Positions 1 through 6,789 of a stretch of 12,829 nucleotides of DNA are shown piece after piece. The notes below the pieces were generated by a model that was not told the DNA's origin, made no database searches, and saw only the letters and a program-made list of their open reading frames with translations. Made by a program: the position numbers and the translations under genes. The stretch comes from AP-15 sp035509615 (GTDB taxonomy: Bacteria > Pseudomonadota > Alphaproteobacteria > ATCC43930 > CGMCC-115725). The stretch's first letter is position 1, and each line of letters begins with the position of its first letter. The stretch covers positions 1-12,829 of the forward strand of contig DATJLK010000231.1 of the NCBI GenBank assembly GCA_035509615.1, written 5' to 3'.

Positions 1-626
1 CGCAGCAGGCGGAACGGATTGGGCAGCCGCTCGGCAAGCGTGTCGAGATCGCGCCTGATGCGGCCAAGCCGAGCCACCCCGGCGAGGCGGCGATCGACAA
101 AAGCGCGGGTATCGGCGAACCCCTCGGAACGGTCCTCAAGCCAGTACAACACCGCCGCACTATAGAGGCCGGCCAAAGTCAGGCGCTTGGTGTAAAAGCT
201 GAAATCCGTGGCGGCGTCGGCGGCCGCATACCAGATTGCGTCGACCGTATCGTAGACCAGCCGCGCCGCGAGCGGCACATTGTGTGGCAGGGCCAAAATC
301 GTCAATGCCCGCCGCACCGCTTCGCGATGGGGCTCGACAATCTCAAAGCGCGTCGCGATCGCCCCGGCAATCCGGTCGGAGACACGGACGCTGGCGACCG
401 GCACGGCCTCGAACCGGTCCAGCATCTGCCGGTCTGCCCAGTGGCTGAACCCGGCCACGAGATCGGCGGCCCCCCGTGGCACCAGGGCAAAGGCTTCTGC
501 CGCGGTGATCCCGCAACGGCGCGCCGCGGCACGCGTTGCCGCCCGCGACCAGCCGTCAAACGGCACCTCGGGCAGCATCGCCTCGATCAGCGCTGCACGC
601 TGGGTTTCAGCAAGCGGGCTGTTCAT
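1..626 (-). CDS. coq9: COQ9-family ubiquinone biosynthesis protein (partial, C-terminal end off the left edge)
   Basis: About 208 residues are visible, from an ATG at 626 to the left window edge with no stop. The translation carries the COQ9-family core: PHNVPLAARLVYDTVDAIWY, then a TDFSFYTKRLTLAGLY segment and an LYWLEDRSEGFADTRAFVDR segment, ending in view at LPNPFRLLR, which is close to the usual family C-terminus. COQ9 proteins are TetR-like helical lipid-binding proteins; in eukaryotes they support COQ7-dependent hydroxylation in ubiquinone synthesis. Bacterial members were first described as 'rpsU-divergently transcribed' proteins, and rpsU is indeed divergent here with def between. The start codon overlaps the def stop as ATGA, which suggests translational coupling. 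Family assignment is confident; the biochemical role in this organism is inferred from the family. Confidence 0.9.
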   Translation of the reverse strand, partial: MNSPLAETQRAALIEAMLPEVPFDGWSRAATRAAARRCGITAAEAFALVPRGAADLVAGFSHWADRQMLDRFEAVPVASVRVSDRIAGAIATRFEIVEPHREAVRRALTILALPHNVPLAARLVYDTVDAIWYAAADAATDFSFYTKRLTLAGLYSAAVLYWLEDRSEGFADTRAFVDRRLAGVARLGRIRRDLDTLAERLPNPFRLL

Positions 627-1186
627 CGTTGCCGGGTCTGTTTGAGGAGTGCGGCGAGATCGACCGGGTGCCGCTGCAGCTCTTCGATGAAGAACAGATG
701 GCGCAGGTCGATCATCCGCTGCGGATAAAGAACGCCGTCGAGATGGTCGCATTCATGCTGGACGACGCGGGCGTGAAATCCTTCAACCTCCTCCTCGATC
801 GTGCCGCCGTCGATCCCGGTCGCGCGATAGCGGATGCGCAGGTGACGCGGGACGACGCCGCGCATATCAGGCACCGACAGGCAGCCCTCCCAGCCAAAGC
901 TGCGTTCCTCGCCGATGAATTCGATCGTGGGATTGATCAAAACCGTCAGATCGCGGGCCACATCCGCGGGCAACCCGCTCAGCCGGTCGCCTGACACAAA
1001 GAACACGACGATGCGCCAGGGCTGATGAACCTGGGGCGCGGCAATCCCGGTGCCGCCGGCATCCTCCATCGTCTCGATCATGTCATCGACGAGTCGGCGC
1101 ACCCAAGGAGCGGTCGGATCCTCAACCGCGGCCGCCGGCGCGCGCAAAACCGGATTGCCCATATGGGCGATTTTGAGCAATGCCAT
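623..1186 (-). CDS. def: Peptide deformylase
   Basis: This 187-residue metalloenzyme removes the formyl group from the N-terminal methionine of new proteins in the cytoplasm. All three family motifs are present: GTGIAAPQ at residues 45-52, EGCLSV at 100-105 (metal ligand C102) and QHECDHLDG at 143-151 (ligands H144 and H148, catalytic E145). The start is placed at 1186 because MALLKIAHMGNPVLR is the typical deformylase N-terminus; the open frame continues to 1285, but the extra 33 residues do not resemble the family and run into the rpsU promoter region. No clear Shine-Dalgarno precedes 1186. The TGA stop overlaps the ATG of the downstream COQ9-family gene by 4 bp, so the two are probably one transcript. 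The length and motifs fit an ordinary functional enzyme. Confidence 0.95.
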   Translation of the reverse strand: MALLKIAHMGNPVLRAPAAAVEDPTAPWVRRLVDDMIETMEDAGGTGIAAPQVHQPWRIVVFFVSGDRLSGLPADVARDLTVLINPTIEFIGEERSFGWEGCLSVPDMRGVVPRHLRIRYRATGIDGGTIEEEVEGFHARVVQHECDHLDGVLYPQRMIDLRHLFFIEELQRHPVDLAALLKQTRQR

Positions 1187-1192
1187 CGCGGC

Positions 1193-1221
1193 AATATGGC
1201 GGCTCGACTGGCGGCGGTAAA
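1193..1221 (-). promoter_or_regulatory. Candidate sigma70-type promoter for def, placing the transcript start at the ATG
   Basis: On the minus strand TTTACC (1221-1216) is followed after 17 bp by CATATT (1198-1193), each matching four of six consensus bases. Counting six bases beyond the -10 element puts +1 on the A of the def ATG at 1186. That would make a leaderless mRNA, which would agree with the lack of a Shine-Dalgarno sequence. The match is modest and could be chance. Confidence 0.3.
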
Positions 1222-1249
1222 GCGCCCGCCGCTTTAATGACGCGATGTC

Positions 1250-1278
1250 TTCACACCGCACCAGGCGAGTGCTAAATA
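1250..1278 (+). promoter_or_regulatory. Sigma70-type promoter for rpsU
   Basis: TTCACA at 1250-1255 and TAAATA at 1273-1278 are separated by the optimal 17 bp. This predicts a transcript start near 1285 and a leader of about 54 nt before the GTG start of rpsU. It lies in the 152-bp divergent region between def and rpsU. Confidence 0.6.
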
Positions 1279-1338
1279 AGTGCACACCAGATCGGCAGCC
1301 CGCGTTGCCGCTGAACCTGAGAATGGAGCAGAGCCCCC

Positions 1339-1542
1339 GTGCAAGTCCTCGTCCGCGACAACAATGTCGATCAGGCCCTTCGGGCCTTGAAGAAAAAAAT
1401 GCAGCGCGAGGGCGTGTTCAGGGAAATGAAACTGCGGCGCAGCTACGAGAAACCCTCGGAGCGGCGGGCGCGGGAAAAAGCCGAGGCAGTGCGCCGCTAC
1501 CGCAAGCTCTTACGCAAGCGCATGGAGCGCGAAGGTTACTAA
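1339..1542 (+). CDS. rpsU: Small ribosomal subunit protein bS21
   Basis: This 67-residue, very basic protein matches bS21: MQVLVRDNNVDQALRALKKK at the N-terminus, then the REGVFREMKLRR and YEKPSERRAREK segments and an arginine/lysine-rich tail ending in REGY. bS21 sits on the 30S platform near the anti-Shine-Dalgarno end of 16S rRNA and helps translation initiation. The start is a GTG at 1339, with GGAG at 1325-1328 ten bases upstream. The normal family length and N-terminal VLVRDNNVDQA support this start. The gene is divergent from def and the COQ9-family gene, a known alphaproteobacterial neighbourhood, and is followed by a possible terminator and the convergent end of the pnt operon. Confidence 0.96.
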   Translation: MQVLVRDNNVDQALRALKKKMQREGVFREMKLRRSYEKPSERRAREKAEAVRRYRKLLRKRMEREGY

Positions 1543-1568
1543 AGGCGCGTAAAGGCGCGGCCCTTTTT
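1541..1568 (+). terminator. Possible rho-independent terminator of rpsU
   Basis: Just after the rpsU stop, AAAGGCGCG occurs twice in tandem and is followed by GCCC and a run of five T. Either copy can pair with the C-rich/T-rich end (AAAGG with CCTTT directly, or AAAGG-CGCG with CGCG-CCTTT with a bulge). The stem is imperfect but the T-run and position fit. Confidence 0.45.
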
Positions 1569-1660
1569 CCTGCGCGGTGGCTACCTGATCAGCTGGGCGT
1601 CGAGGTAATTAGATCGAACGGGCGCTACCGGCGCAGAGATCGCTCGGTATCGGTTCCAGA

Positions 1661-3055
1661 TCACTCCATCGCCTTGACGATTTCCTCGCACATTTTCTTG
1701 GCGTCGCCGAACAGCATCATCGTGTTGTCGCGATAGAACAGTTCGTTCTCGACCCCGGCATAACCCGAGGCCATCGACCGCTTGACAAACAGCACGGTCT
1801 TGGCGCGTTCGACATCGAGGATCGGCATGCCGTAGATCGGCGAGTCGGGGTCGGTCTTGGCCGCCGGGTTGGTCACGTCGTTGGCGCCGATCACAAACGC
1901 GACATCGGTCGATGCGAAGTCGCGGTTGATCTCGTCGAGTTCAAAGACCTCGTCGTAAGGTACATTGGCTTCGGCCAACAGCACGTTCATATGCCCCGGC
2001 ATGCGCCCCGCTACCGGGTGGATCGCGTAGCGTACCTGGACCCCATCCTTTTTCAACAGATCAGCCATTTCGCGCAGCGCGTGCTGGGCCTGCGCCACCG
2101 CCATGCCGTAGCCGGGGACGATAATGACCGAACCGGCATTCTTCAGGATGAAGGCGGCATCCTCGGCGCTGCCCGATCTGACCGAACGATCAGCCGCCCC
2201 GGCGCGGCCGACCACGGTCCCGCCCTCGGTGCCAAACCCGCCCAGCACGACATTGACGATCGAGCGGTTCATCCCCTTGCACATGATGTAGCTGAGGATG
2301 GCGCCGGACGAGCCGACCAGCGCGCCGGTGATGATCAACAGACTATTCGACAGGGTGAAACCGATGCCGGAGGCGGCCCATCCCGAATAGGAGTTCAGCA
2401 TCGAAATCACCACCGGCATATCGGCGCCGCCGATCGGCATGATCAACAGAAAGCCGAGCGCCAATGACAGCACCAGCAGCAGCCAAAACACCGCGCCGGC
2501 ACCGCTTGCGACAAAGATTGCAATCAACAGGACCAGCAGCGCACCGAGACCGGCGTTGAGCCAGTGCTGACCGGGGAACATCAGCGGCCGGCCGCTGACC
2601 AGCCCCTGCAATTTGGTGAAGGCGACGATCGAGCCGGTAAAGGTGATGGCGCCGATCGCCATGCCGATCGACATCTCGACCAGGCTCGCCCGTTCGATCG
2701 CCCCGGGCACCCCGATGCCGAATTCCTGCGGCGCGGTAAATGCCGAGGCCGCCACACACACCGCCGCCAGACCGACGAGGCTGTGAAACGCCGCCACCAA
2801 TTGCGGCAGCGCCGTCATCTGGATCTGCAAGGCGATGTAGGTGCCGATCGCACCCCCGATCAGGATGCCGGCGACGATCAGCCAATAGCTGACGACATGC
2901 GGGGTCAACAGCGTCGTCGCTACGGCGATCACCATTCCGAGGATGCCGTAGAGATTGCCGGCTCGCGCCGTTTGCGGTGACGACAGACCGCGCAGCGCCA
3001 GAATGAAAAAGACCGACGCTACCAGGTAAAAAAAGGCCGCGATATTTTCGCTCAC
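1661..3055 (-). CDS. pntB: Proton-translocating NAD(P) transhydrogenase, beta subunit
   Basis: PntB is the membrane and NADP(H)-binding subunit of the transhydrogenase that couples proton entry to hydride transfer from NADH to NADP+. The 464-residue product matches the family length (about 462 in E. coli). The N-terminal two thirds are strongly hydrophobic (domain II), including H91 in AFHSLVG, the position of the proton-channel histidine in E. coli, and an MLNSYSG segment near 219-225. The C-terminal domain III carries GYGMAVAQAQ at 315-324, the GRMPGHMNVLLAEA segment and GANDVTNPAA at 390-399, all NADP-site motifs. I set the start at the GTG at 3055 (GTGAGCGAAAAT), with GGAG seven bases upstream; the frame stays open to 3283, but that extension is an out-of-frame shadow of pntAB. 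It is the last gene of the operon. Confidence 0.95.
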   Translation of the reverse strand: MSENIAAFFYLVASVFFILALRGLSSPQTARAGNLYGILGMVIAVATTLLTPHVVSYWLIVAGILIGGAIGTYIALQIQMTALPQLVAAFHSLVGLAAVCVAASAFTAPQEFGIGVPGAIERASLVEMSIGMAIGAITFTGSIVAFTKLQGLVSGRPLMFPGQHWLNAGLGALLVLLIAIFVASGAGAVFWLLLVLSLALGFLLIMPIGGADMPVVISMLNSYSGWAASGIGFTLSNSLLIITGALVGSSGAILSYIMCKGMNRSIVNVVLGGFGTEGGTVVGRAGAADRSVRSGSAEDAAFILKNAGSVIIVPGYGMAVAQAQHALREMADLLKKDGVQVRYAIHPVAGRMPGHMNVLLAEANVPYDEVFELDEINRDFASTDVAFVIGANDVTNPAAKTDPDSPIYGMPILDVERAKTVLFVKRSMASGYAGVENELFYRDNTMMLFGDAKKMCEEIVKAME

Positions 3056-3066
3056 AAGCTGCTCCG

Positions 3067-3483
3067 CTACTTCTTGCGCTGGAACATCTGCAGCATCCGC
3101 TGGGTCACGATAAAGCCGCCAAAGATATTGACCGCAGCAAGGGTAACGGCGACAAAGCCGATGAATTTGGAGAAGCCGAACCCGGCCGGCCCGGCGGCAA
3201 TCAGCCCGCCGACGATGATCACGCTGGAAATCGCGTTGGTGACGCTCATCAGCGGCGAATGCAGCGCCGGCGTCACCCGCCACACGACGTGATAGCCGAC
3301 AAAAACCGCCAGCACGAAGATCGTCAGTTCGTAGACCAGTGACGGGCCGCCGACCGGTCCGGTGGTCGCCGTCGCTGCCTGGAAGCTGAGCTGGTGAGCC
3401 ATGGCCTGCAGGTCCTGCGCGAGCCGGCCGGCATCATCGGCGAGACTCCCGGCGCGTCCGGCCAGAGAGGCAGGGTCAGCCAT
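3067..3483 (-). CDS. pntAB: Proton-translocating NAD(P) transhydrogenase, alpha subunit part 2 (membrane)
   Basis: This 138-residue protein corresponds to the small membrane part of the alpha subunit when alpha is split in two, as in Rhodospirillum rubrum (139 residues there). After a charged N-terminus come three to four hydrophobic helices: about residues 50-71 (YELTIFVLAVFVGYHVVWRV), a SVIIVGGLIAAG segment and a FIGFVAVTLAAVNIFGGFIV segment, then the typical basic end TQRMLQMFQRKK. The LHSPLMSVTNAIS motif is a family hallmark. It completes the transmembrane domain with PntB. An 11-bp gap with a GGAG site six bases before the ATG separates it from pntAA, and another 11-bp gap precedes pntB. 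Confidence 0.94.
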   Translation of the reverse strand: MADPASLAGRAGSLADDAGRLAQDLQAMAHQLSFQAATATTGPVGGPSLVYELTIFVLAVFVGYHVVWRVTPALHSPLMSVTNAISSVIIVGGLIAAGPAGFGFSKFIGFVAVTLAAVNIFGGFIVTQRMLQMFQRKK

Positions 3484-3494
3484 TCCCGTCTCCG

Positions 3495-4679
3495 TCAGTT
3501 ATCGGCCGCCGGCGCCGCCGCGGGTGCGGGGCTTGGGACCAGCAATGGGTTAACGATCGCCCCGTCGCGGGTCAACAGCGTCGCCTTGATGATCTCGTCG
3601 CTCGGATCGATCGCCAACCTGCCTTCCTTGTCGACGATCAGCGTCAGAAACGAATACAGGTTGCGGGCATAGAGCTGGCTGGCATCGGCGGCGATACGCG
3701 ACGGCACATTGAGGTGGCCGACGATCTTGACCCCGTTTCGGGTGGTGACGATTTCGCCGGGCGCGCTGCCTTCGACATTGCCGCCCGCCTCGACCGCCAG
3801 ATCGACGATGACCGAGCCCGGCGCCATCTCCGCGACCATCGCCTCGGTCAGCAATATCGGCGCCCGCCGCCCCGGGATCAGTGCGGTACAGATCACGACA
3901 TCGGTACGCCGCAACGCCTCGGCGACTTTCTCGCGCTGGCGTCGCTGGTAGTCCTCACCCATTTCGCGGGCATAGCCACCGGAAGTTTCGGCCGAACGGG
4001 CGGCCGCCTCGTCGACCGAGATAAACGAGGCGCCGAGGCTCTCGACCTGCTCTTTCGCAGCGGCGCGCACATCGGTTGCGGAGACGATCGCGCCAAGCCG
4101 CCGGGCGGTCGCGATCGCCTGCAGCCCCGCGACCCCAGCACCCATGACCAGCACCCGTGCCGCCTTGATCGTGCCCGCGGCGGTCATCATCATCGGAAAA
4201 GCGCGGTTGAACTCGTCGGCGGCATCGATCGTCGCCTTGTAGCCGGCAAGGTTCGCCTGAGACGACAGCACATCCATCGCCTGCGCCCGGGTGATGCGCG
4301 GCACCAGCTCCATCGCAAAGGCGCTGATCCCGGCGCCGGCATAGAGATCGATGTCCGGCTGGTTTTGCAGCGGCTGCAGCAGACCGATCAATACCGCGCC
4401 GCGCTTGAGCGCATGCAGTTCATCCGGCATCCCGTCACCGCCGATCGTCGGCCGCTGCACCTTCAGCACGATATCGGCCTCGCCCAGCGCCGCTGCGGCA
4501 TCGGGAACGATTCTGGCACCTGCGGCAGCAACGGCCGCGTCGGTAAACCCGGCGGCCGCCCCGGCCCCGGCTTCGGCGACGATCTCAAGGCCCAGCGCGG
4601 CCATTCGCTTGACGCTGTCGGGCGAGGCGGCGACGCGGCGTTCGTGCGCACGCCGCTCTTTGACGACGGCAACTCTCAT
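3495..4679 (-). CDS. pntAA: Proton-translocating NAD(P) transhydrogenase, alpha subunit part 1 (NAD-binding)
   Basis: This 394-residue soluble subunit forms domain I, which binds NAD(H) on the cytoplasmic side and passes hydride to NADP+ on PntB. The dinucleotide fold motif GAGVAG lies at 180-185 within LVMGAGVAGLQAIATARRLGA. Residues aligned with the R. rubrum active site are present: R128, Q133 and D136 in the RAQAMDVLSSQANLAGY region, and Y236 of the mobile loop in GGYAREM. The start at 4679 gives the canonical MRVAVVKERRAHERRVAASP; a longer frame to 4721 adds 14 residues unlike the family. AGGA lies about eleven bases upstream. The alanine/proline-rich tail is a normal linker. It is first in a tight three-gene operon. 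Confidence 0.95.
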   Translation of the reverse strand: MRVAVVKERRAHERRVAASPDSVKRMAALGLEIVAEAGAGAAAGFTDAAVAAAGARIVPDAAAALGEADIVLKVQRPTIGGDGMPDELHALKRGAVLIGLLQPLQNQPDIDLYAGAGISAFAMELVPRITRAQAMDVLSSQANLAGYKATIDAADEFNRAFPMMMTAAGTIKAARVLVMGAGVAGLQAIATARRLGAIVSATDVRAAAKEQVESLGASFISVDEAAARSAETSGGYAREMGEDYQRRQREKVAEALRRTDVVICTALIPGRRAPILLTEAMVAEMAPGSVIVDLAVEAGGNVEGSAPGEIVTTRNGVKIVGHLNVPSRIAADASQLYARNLYSFLTLIVDKEGRLAIDPSDEIIKATLLTRDGAIVNPLLVPSPAPAAAPAADN

Positions 4680-4717
4680 TCTGAAACGAATCCTGACCGG
4701 CCGGATCGATGCACCGC

Positions 4718-4746
4718 ACAATGCCGCGGCGGGCGCGGTTTGTGAA
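4718..4746 (-). promoter_or_regulatory. Candidate promoter of the pnt operon
   Basis: On the minus strand TTCACA (4746-4741, five of six consensus bases) is followed after 17 bp by CATTGT (4723-4718, three of six). The predicted start near 4711 gives a leader of about 32 nt before pntAA. A second TTCACA lies immediately upstream. The -35 element is good and the -10 weak. Confidence 0.4.
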
Positions 4747-5215
4747 GTGTGAACCCGGCCACCGGGGATGCTGAGGGGGCGGACCTGGCACTCGCCATCG
4801 CGAACTCCTCACCCGCCTGTCCTTGCCCTCCCCCGCCTGTCGTTGGATGACCGTCCGGGAATCGGCATCCTCGGCGCATCGGCGACGCGCTACCCGACAG
4901 GCACCCGCGCGCGAAGAGGGATGGGTGGGTGACGGCATGCCTAGGTACTACTATCCATCTGCTCTCTACTGCTGCGGGCACCGAGGCCGCCCGGTACCCG
5001 TCGCCCCGGTTTTCTGTCCCTGTGGTGCGGGGGGAGGGAAGAGGCAATGCAGTGAGGCCGCCGCGGTGATCGTGCTCTCGCTTGATGCGGCAACGTGTTA
5101 GGGTTGCAGCTTATGGCAACGCGCGCTGCCTGGTTGGCGCCCGCAACCGCAAACGGGTACCGCAGGAGCGTGTGGGGAATGGCATGTCGCCGGGAATAAC
5201 CCTTCAGGAGGAGCG
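4747..5215. other. Divergent intergenic region between pntAA and the ECF sigma gene (no gene seen)
   Basis: About 470 bp without a convincing coding frame; open frames here have no recognisable product and no credible ribosome site. It contains the direct repeat CCCGCCTGTC (4812-4821 and 4832-4841), an inverted copy of its core, GACAGGC, at 4896-4902, the palindrome GGCATGCC followed by CCTAGG near 4934-4945, a C/G-rich run around 5000-5045 and, next to the sigma gene, GGGAATAAC at 5192-5200. I see no clear sigma70 promoter for the sigma factor gene. The region could hold regulatory sites for both divergent operons or an unrecognised small RNA. Confidence 0.5.
4812..4841. repeat. 10-bp direct repeat with 20-bp period
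   Basis: CCCGCCTGTC occurs at 4812-4821 and again at 4832-4841, exactly 20 bp apart (about two helical turns). An inverted copy of seven of the bases (GACAGGC) lies at 4896-4902. The layout would suit a protein binding to one face of the DNA, but no function is shown. Confidence 0.5.
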
Positions 5216-5217
5216 TT
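5192..5217 (+). promoter_or_regulatory. Possible ECF-type promoter or autoregulatory site at the sigma gene start
   Basis: GGGAATAAC (5192-5200) followed by CGTT at 5214-5217 gives GGAAT-N16-CGTT, similar in form to alphaproteobacterial ECF promoters (GGAAC-N16/17-CGTT for the EcfG type). It would start transcription near 5223-5225, on the sigma gene's own ATG, and would then exclude the AGGAGG site from the message. It is speculative because of that conflict. Confidence 0.25.
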
Positions 5218-5224
5218 GTCCCTG

Positions 5225-5803
5225 ATGCGGAGATTGGTGGCGTCGCCGCCTGGGCCCGCTGCCGATGCAGATCCGGTCGTCCGCCGGTTTAGCGACCAGC
5301 TGATCGCAGTGCTGCCGCGCTTGCGTCGATTCGCGCGTGGGCTGACGGGCTCGGTGGTCGAAGCCGATGATTTGGTGCAGGCGGCGTGCGAGCGGGCGCT
5401 GGCTCGCCGTCATCAGTTTCAGGAGGGCACGCGGTTCGACAGCTGGATGTTTCGGATCGTGCAGACGATCTGGATCGATCAGGTCCGCGCCCGCGCGGTG
5501 CGCAAGGAGGAGGCCGAAACCGGCGAAGGGCGGGTGGGCTCGGACGAGCCGGTGCGACGGGTCGAAGCGCGGTTGGCGCTCGACGAGGTTCGGCGCGCCG
5601 TCGGACAACTGCCGCCGGATCAGCGCACCGCCCTGCTGTTGGTAACGGTGGACGGTCTCAGTTACCGGGAGGCGGCCGACGTGGTTCAGGTTCCCGTCGG
5701 CACAATCATGAGCCGCCTCGCCCGGGCTCGGCTGGCGCTGCAGGCGCTGCTTGAGGCCGGCGGCGGGTTGAACAGGAGCGGAAAGAATGTCGAGGCACAG
5801 TGA
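5225..5803 (+). CDS. ECF-family RNA polymerase sigma factor
   Basis: The 192-residue protein has the two-domain layout of ECF (sigma70 group 4) factors. Region 2 spans about residues 22-93 with DDLVQAACERALARR and the FDSWMFRIVQTIWIDQVRAR core-binding/-10 segment. After a charged linker, region 4 (about 120-176) has LPPDQRTALLLVTVDGLSYR and the helix-turn-helix EAADVVQVPVGTIMSRLARAR. It would direct RNA polymerase to a stress or envelope regulon. It looks most like the alphaproteobacterial ECF group paired with RsiW-like membrane anti-sigma factors (ECF26-like; my inference). The start is uncertain: AGGAGGAG at 5206-5213 lies 11 bases before this ATG but only about 4 bases before an in-frame TTG at 5216. 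The 3' end overlaps the anti-sigma gene by 17 bp, so both are surely co-translated. Confidence 0.9.
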   Translation: MRRLVASPPGPAADADPVVRRFSDQLIAVLPRLRRFARGLTGSVVEADDLVQAACERALARRHQFQEGTRFDSWMFRIVQTIWIDQVRARAVRKEEAETGEGRVGSDEPVRRVEARLALDEVRRAVGQLPPDQRTALLLVTVDGLSYREAADVVQVPVGTIMSRLARARLALQALLEAGGGLNRSGKNVEAQ

Positions 5804-6659
5804 CGACCGCCTCGTCGCTTATCTCGACGGGCAAATCGACGCGGCCGATCAAGCCGAGGTCGAGGCTTGGCTCGATAGCGATCCATTAGCCCGCGACAAG
5901 CTCGCCGCCCTCGCCGAATCGGGCGATCTGTTGCGGCAGGCCTATGACGAGGTCGTGCGCGAACCATTGCCGGATCGGCTGATCGCGGCGGCGCGCGGCG
6001 AGAGTGGGCAACTGGCCGGCCGCGTCGTGCCGTTCGCGCCCCGGCGCGTCGAGGGAGCAGCCGCGCCGCGATATCGGTGGCGGATCGCTTTGCCGGTCGC
6101 TGCGTCGCTGTTCGGGCTCCTGGCGGGCGGCAGTGCCGCCTATCTGGGGGTGGAAAAAATGCTGCCGATCGGGACTGCCGGAGAGACAAACGCGAGTGCC
6201 GTCGACGCGGCAGCCGCGAACAACCTGTGGCTTGATAACGCAGCAGGCGATTTCAAGCTGTTTGCCAGCGCCGGCGACAAGGCGTTGCTCGATGTTCCGG
6301 CCACCGGCGATGCACATGAGGCGCTGCAAAAGATCAGCCAAAGCCTGACGCAGCAGGTACGCTTGCCCGATCTCAAGCCCTGGGGCCTGAGCTTTGAAGG
6401 TGCGCGCCTGGTGGTCGCCGATGGCCGGCCCGCGGCGCAGCTCGTCTATACGACCGACAACAAGGCGATCGGATCGTTGTCCTTGATCATCGGCTCCACC
6501 AAACAGCCCGATATCGCGCCGACTTTCGACCGGCGCCAAGGCCTGAACATGTTGTATTGGCGGCATCGGGGGCGGGCCTATGTGCTCGCCGGCCAAGCCG
6601 ATGTCGGCTATCTCTGGGGCATCGGCAACGATGTCGCCTGGCAGCTCGACGCGATTTAA
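5787..6659 (+). CDS. Single-pass membrane anti-sigma factor (RsiW/COG5662-like)
   Basis: The 290-residue product begins with an anti-sigma-type cytoplasmic segment (DDRLVAYLDGQIDAADQAEV, followed by a WLDSDPLARDKLAAL helix), then one transmembrane helix at about 99-121 (WRIALPVAASLFGLLAGGSA) and a periplasmic domain of about 165 residues. It presumably holds the upstream sigma factor at the membrane and releases it on an extracytoplasmic signal. It contains no cysteine at all, so the zinc-binding HxxxCxxC motif of classical ZAS anti-sigma factors is absent. The C-terminal pattern (GARLVVADGRPAAQLVYTTD, then YWRHRGRAYVLAG) resembles the outer domain of other alphaproteobacterial anti-sigma factors. 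AGGAG sits eight bases before the ATG, and the gene starts inside the sigma gene. Confidence 0.85.
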   Translation: MSRHSDDRLVAYLDGQIDAADQAEVEAWLDSDPLARDKLAALAESGDLLRQAYDEVVREPLPDRLIAAARGESGQLAGRVVPFAPRRVEGAAAPRYRWRIALPVAASLFGLLAGGSAAYLGVEKMLPIGTAGETNASAVDAAAANNLWLDNAAGDFKLFASAGDKALLDVPATGDAHEALQKISQSLTQQVRLPDLKPWGLSFEGARLVVADGRPAAQLVYTTDNKAIGSLSLIIGSTKQPDIAPTFDRRQGLNMLYWRHRGRAYVLAGQADVGYLWGIGNDVAWQLDAI

Positions 6660-6721
6660 ACGCAAATCCGCATTCCCTTCGGCGAAATTGACGGCTGATT
6701 GCCGCGAATGCAGCGCGCCGC

Positions 6722-6750
6722 TTATCAGGCTGCCGCGGCTGCTTTATAGT
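6722..6750 (+). promoter_or_regulatory. Sigma70-type promoter of the two-component operon
   Basis: TTATCA (6722-6727, four of six) and TATAGT (6745-6750, five of six) are separated by 17 bp. The predicted start is near 6757, giving a leader of about 33 nt. Just upstream, GCATTC (6670-6675) pairs with GAATGC (6706-6711) around an inner CGGC/GCCG hairpin, which may separate this unit from the anti-sigma gene. Confidence 0.55.
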
Positions 6751-6789
6751 CGCGCGAGGTGATCGTCGACGCCCGCACGGAAAGCTTCG

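Noticed and set aside
1187..1285. N-terminal extension of def
   Set aside because: The 33 extra residues are unlike deformylases and overlap the divergent rpsU promoter.
1626..1649. TACCG/CGGTA inverted repeat downstream of pntB
   Set aside because: Stem of only five base pairs with a 14-nt loop and no T-run on the minus strand; too weak to call a terminator.
1245..1736. 163-codon plus-strand frame over rpsU
   Set aside because: It covers bS21 in another frame and continues into the convergent pntB 3' end; no family resemblance.
3056..3283. N-terminal extension of pntB to an upstream start
   Set aside because: The extra 76 residues are an out-of-frame reading of pntAB; the GTG at 3055 gives the family-typical start and length with a good ribosome site.
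3714..4745. 343-codon plus-strand open frame opposite pntAA
   Set aside because: It is antisense to a gene with unambiguous family motifs, and its arginine/glycine/histidine-rich product resembles nothing known; long antisense frames are expected at this GC content.
4823..5101. Small open frame in the pnt/sigma intergenic region
   Set aside because: No credible ribosome site, unrecognisable product, and the stretch contains repeats; kept as non-coding.
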